From the NCBI GenBank assembly GCA_039654915.1, contig CM077600.1:77695992-77759991 (forward strand): a DNA stretch of 64,000 bases. The letters are read 5' to 3'. This document shows positions 62,767-64,000 of this stretch, piece by piece. The DNA comes from Aquilaria yunnanensis (lineage: Eukaryota > Streptophyta > Magnoliopsida > Malvales > Thymelaeaceae). Position numbers and translations under genes: made by a program. Numbering within the stretch: position 1 is the stretch's first letter; each line of letters opens with the position of its first letter. Under the pieces are notes generated by a model, which had not been told where the DNA came from, searched no databases, and saw only the letters and a list, made by a program, of their open reading frames with translations.

Positions 62767-64000
62767 TTTGGCGCCGTCTGTAGGAAACCGCTCTGAGATT
62801 GCCGTAGTTGAAACTCGACGTTCTAAGGACAAGGGGCTCCCAAGGTCCCCGTCCGCGCCTGAGACACAACCGGCTGCTGAACAAACACTCCCAGGGACTT
62901 TTGTGCCCGAGGAAGACCACCCTTTAGTAATCACTATGAGCTTCCTGAAAGACTTTCAGCGTTCGGTCGTGTCTGAAATGACACAGCAGATCGAGCGAAG
63001 GTGGCCACAGCAAGCACAGGCCCAGAGACCTCCCTCACCAGCACGCCCTCAGGAGAGAAGCCCGAAGTCTACTCATTGCAGTTTGGGAAACGGAGATCCG
63101 CGCGAAGAATCGTCCACAGAAAATACGCCCCTCGGGAAACAGCCTGTGGGGCAGAAGAGGTCTGAGCGACTGAGGGTCTTGCAGCAAAGAAGTTCGCTGC
63201 CTGAGGCGAGGTCCCTGTCCCCTCAACGCCGAACTCGCTCCCCGAAGAGGTGCCGGCAATCTCCCTTCCCTGAAGAAGGGCCTAGTGCCACAGTGCTTAT
63301 GGAGAGGATATTAGCACGGCTAGAAAGGGTGGAGAAACAAATGGCCAGAAAACCCGTTTGGGCCAGACTTTCAGAAACATTCTGCGAAGATGACTCCCCA
63401 TTCATTCAGGCCGTTGTTGAGGCAGCCATGCCAGGTGACTTCAGAGTACCTTGGTTGGAGATTTATGATGGTCGTACTGATCCACAGGCCCATCTGACGA
63501 AGTACAGACGCAGCATGATAATGCACGGTGCTGATGATGCTACCATGTGCAGTGCTTCGAAGTCACCCTCATAGGGCCAGCAACTGCATGGTACAATTCA
63601 TTGCCTTCAGGGACCATCACTGAGTTCCAGGAGTCGTCCACGGCCTTCACGCAGCAATTCATTGGGAGTTGACCTACTGCGAAGATGCCTGTCCAGATGT
63701 TCGACATAGAGCAGAGGAACGGAGAAACCATCCGAGACTATGTCGAAAGATTCAACAGGGAAGCTCTGAGCGTCCCAGACTTTCAGCCCGAAATCCGCAT
63801 TGTTGCCATGACACGGGGCCTTCGGCGAGACTCACAGCTATTCTACGAGTTCTCAAAGGACCCCCCGGAGACCCTCGGAGAATTTTACCGAAGGGCAGAA
63901 CAGCACATGACCGCCGAGGAACTAAGAATGGCTGGGCCGAAGTCCGATCACCGCCCCGCCGAAGGGTCCAATCAACAAGCTCGGCATCCGACCGAACAGG
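62735..64000 (+). pseudogene. gag: Tat-6 gag, frameshifted, incomplete at window end
   Basis: ATG 62735 lies 32 bases before the LTR end, as in Tat-2 and Tat-3. The frame is open across the primer site (HHLAPSVG) and the Arg/Ser/Pro-rich N-terminus to the capsid (EIYDGRTDPQAHLTKYRRSM). A one-base loss near 63550 (CAAATGC reduced to CAGTGC) shifts it. Further on, in the restored frame, a TGA stands where Tat-3 has Arg (GSRPTA, near 63670). Capsid similarity continues to the last base (FYRRAEQHMTAEELRMAG). Confidence 0.9.

Larger units (their letters stand above)
61892..64000 (+). mobile_element. Tat-6: Tat element inserted in Tat-5, runs off the window
   Basis: 5' LTR (61892-62766), primer site (62769-62786) and gag. 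Left target bases TGCGG (61887-61891). It is closest in sequence to Tat-2 and Tat-3; the 3' end is not in the window. Confidence 0.9.

Overview
The window is plant nuclear DNA, very probably pericentromeric or other heterochromatic sequence of an angiosperm (most likely a eudicot, though I cannot name the species). The evidence is plant Ty3/gypsy elements of the Tat and Tekay/Del chromovirus lineages, Ty1/copia elements, initiator-Met tRNA primer sites, and the lack of any recognisable host gene, rRNA or tRNA. Essentially every base belongs to an LTR retrotransposon or a remnant of one.

Layout. I name the elements for this window. (1) Tat-1 is an old minus-strand Tat element: it fills 1-142 and resumes at 48347-51134. 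(2) Inside its reverse transcriptase sits SoloLTR-1 (143-48341, about 2.5 kb once nested DNA is removed; duplication GTATG). (3) SoloLTR-1 carries GagTR-1 (838-6504, minus strand, duplication CACAC), a gag-only element, and Tat-2 (8093-48125, plus). (4) Tat-2 is split at 16554/45791 by Chromo-1 (16555-45790, plus, duplication GACCT). (5) Chromo-1 is itself split twice, by Copia-1 (20216-28460, minus, duplication GTGTG) and by Tat-3 (30297-41454, plus, duplication CTGTT). This is a five-level nest with duplications at every joint; when the inserts are mentally removed, the host reading frames rejoin.

Right of 51134 lie a chromovirus protease remnant, SoloLTR-2 (51465-55450, duplication ACTAA), SoloLTR-3 of the Copia-1 family inside it (51678-53094, duplication GAAAT), then a plus-strand Tat fragment (Tat-4, 55556-57374) broken by Tat-5 (57375 onward), which is broken by Tat-6 (61892 to beyond the window end).

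By-eye LTR comparisons give a history that agrees with the nesting: Tat-2 is old (roughly 40 differences in 858 bp), GagTR-1 is intermediate (about 12 in 1019), and Tat-3, Chromo-1 and Copia-1 are young (about 6 in 867, 12 in 2510, and 5 in 1416).

The most interesting content is in the Tat elements. Besides gag-pol they carry, between pol and the 3' LTR and on the opposite strand, a gene with its own TATA-like promoter and three apparent GT-AG introns. Two diverged copies (Tat-2 and Tat-3) keep the splice sites while intron lengths differ (68/86/79 versus 67/78/77 bases), and splicing restores the frame in both. The predicted product in Tat-3 is about 708 residues: an N-terminal domain like the plant 'putative gypsy type transposon' family, a basic and acidic linker, and a long C-terminal coiled coil.
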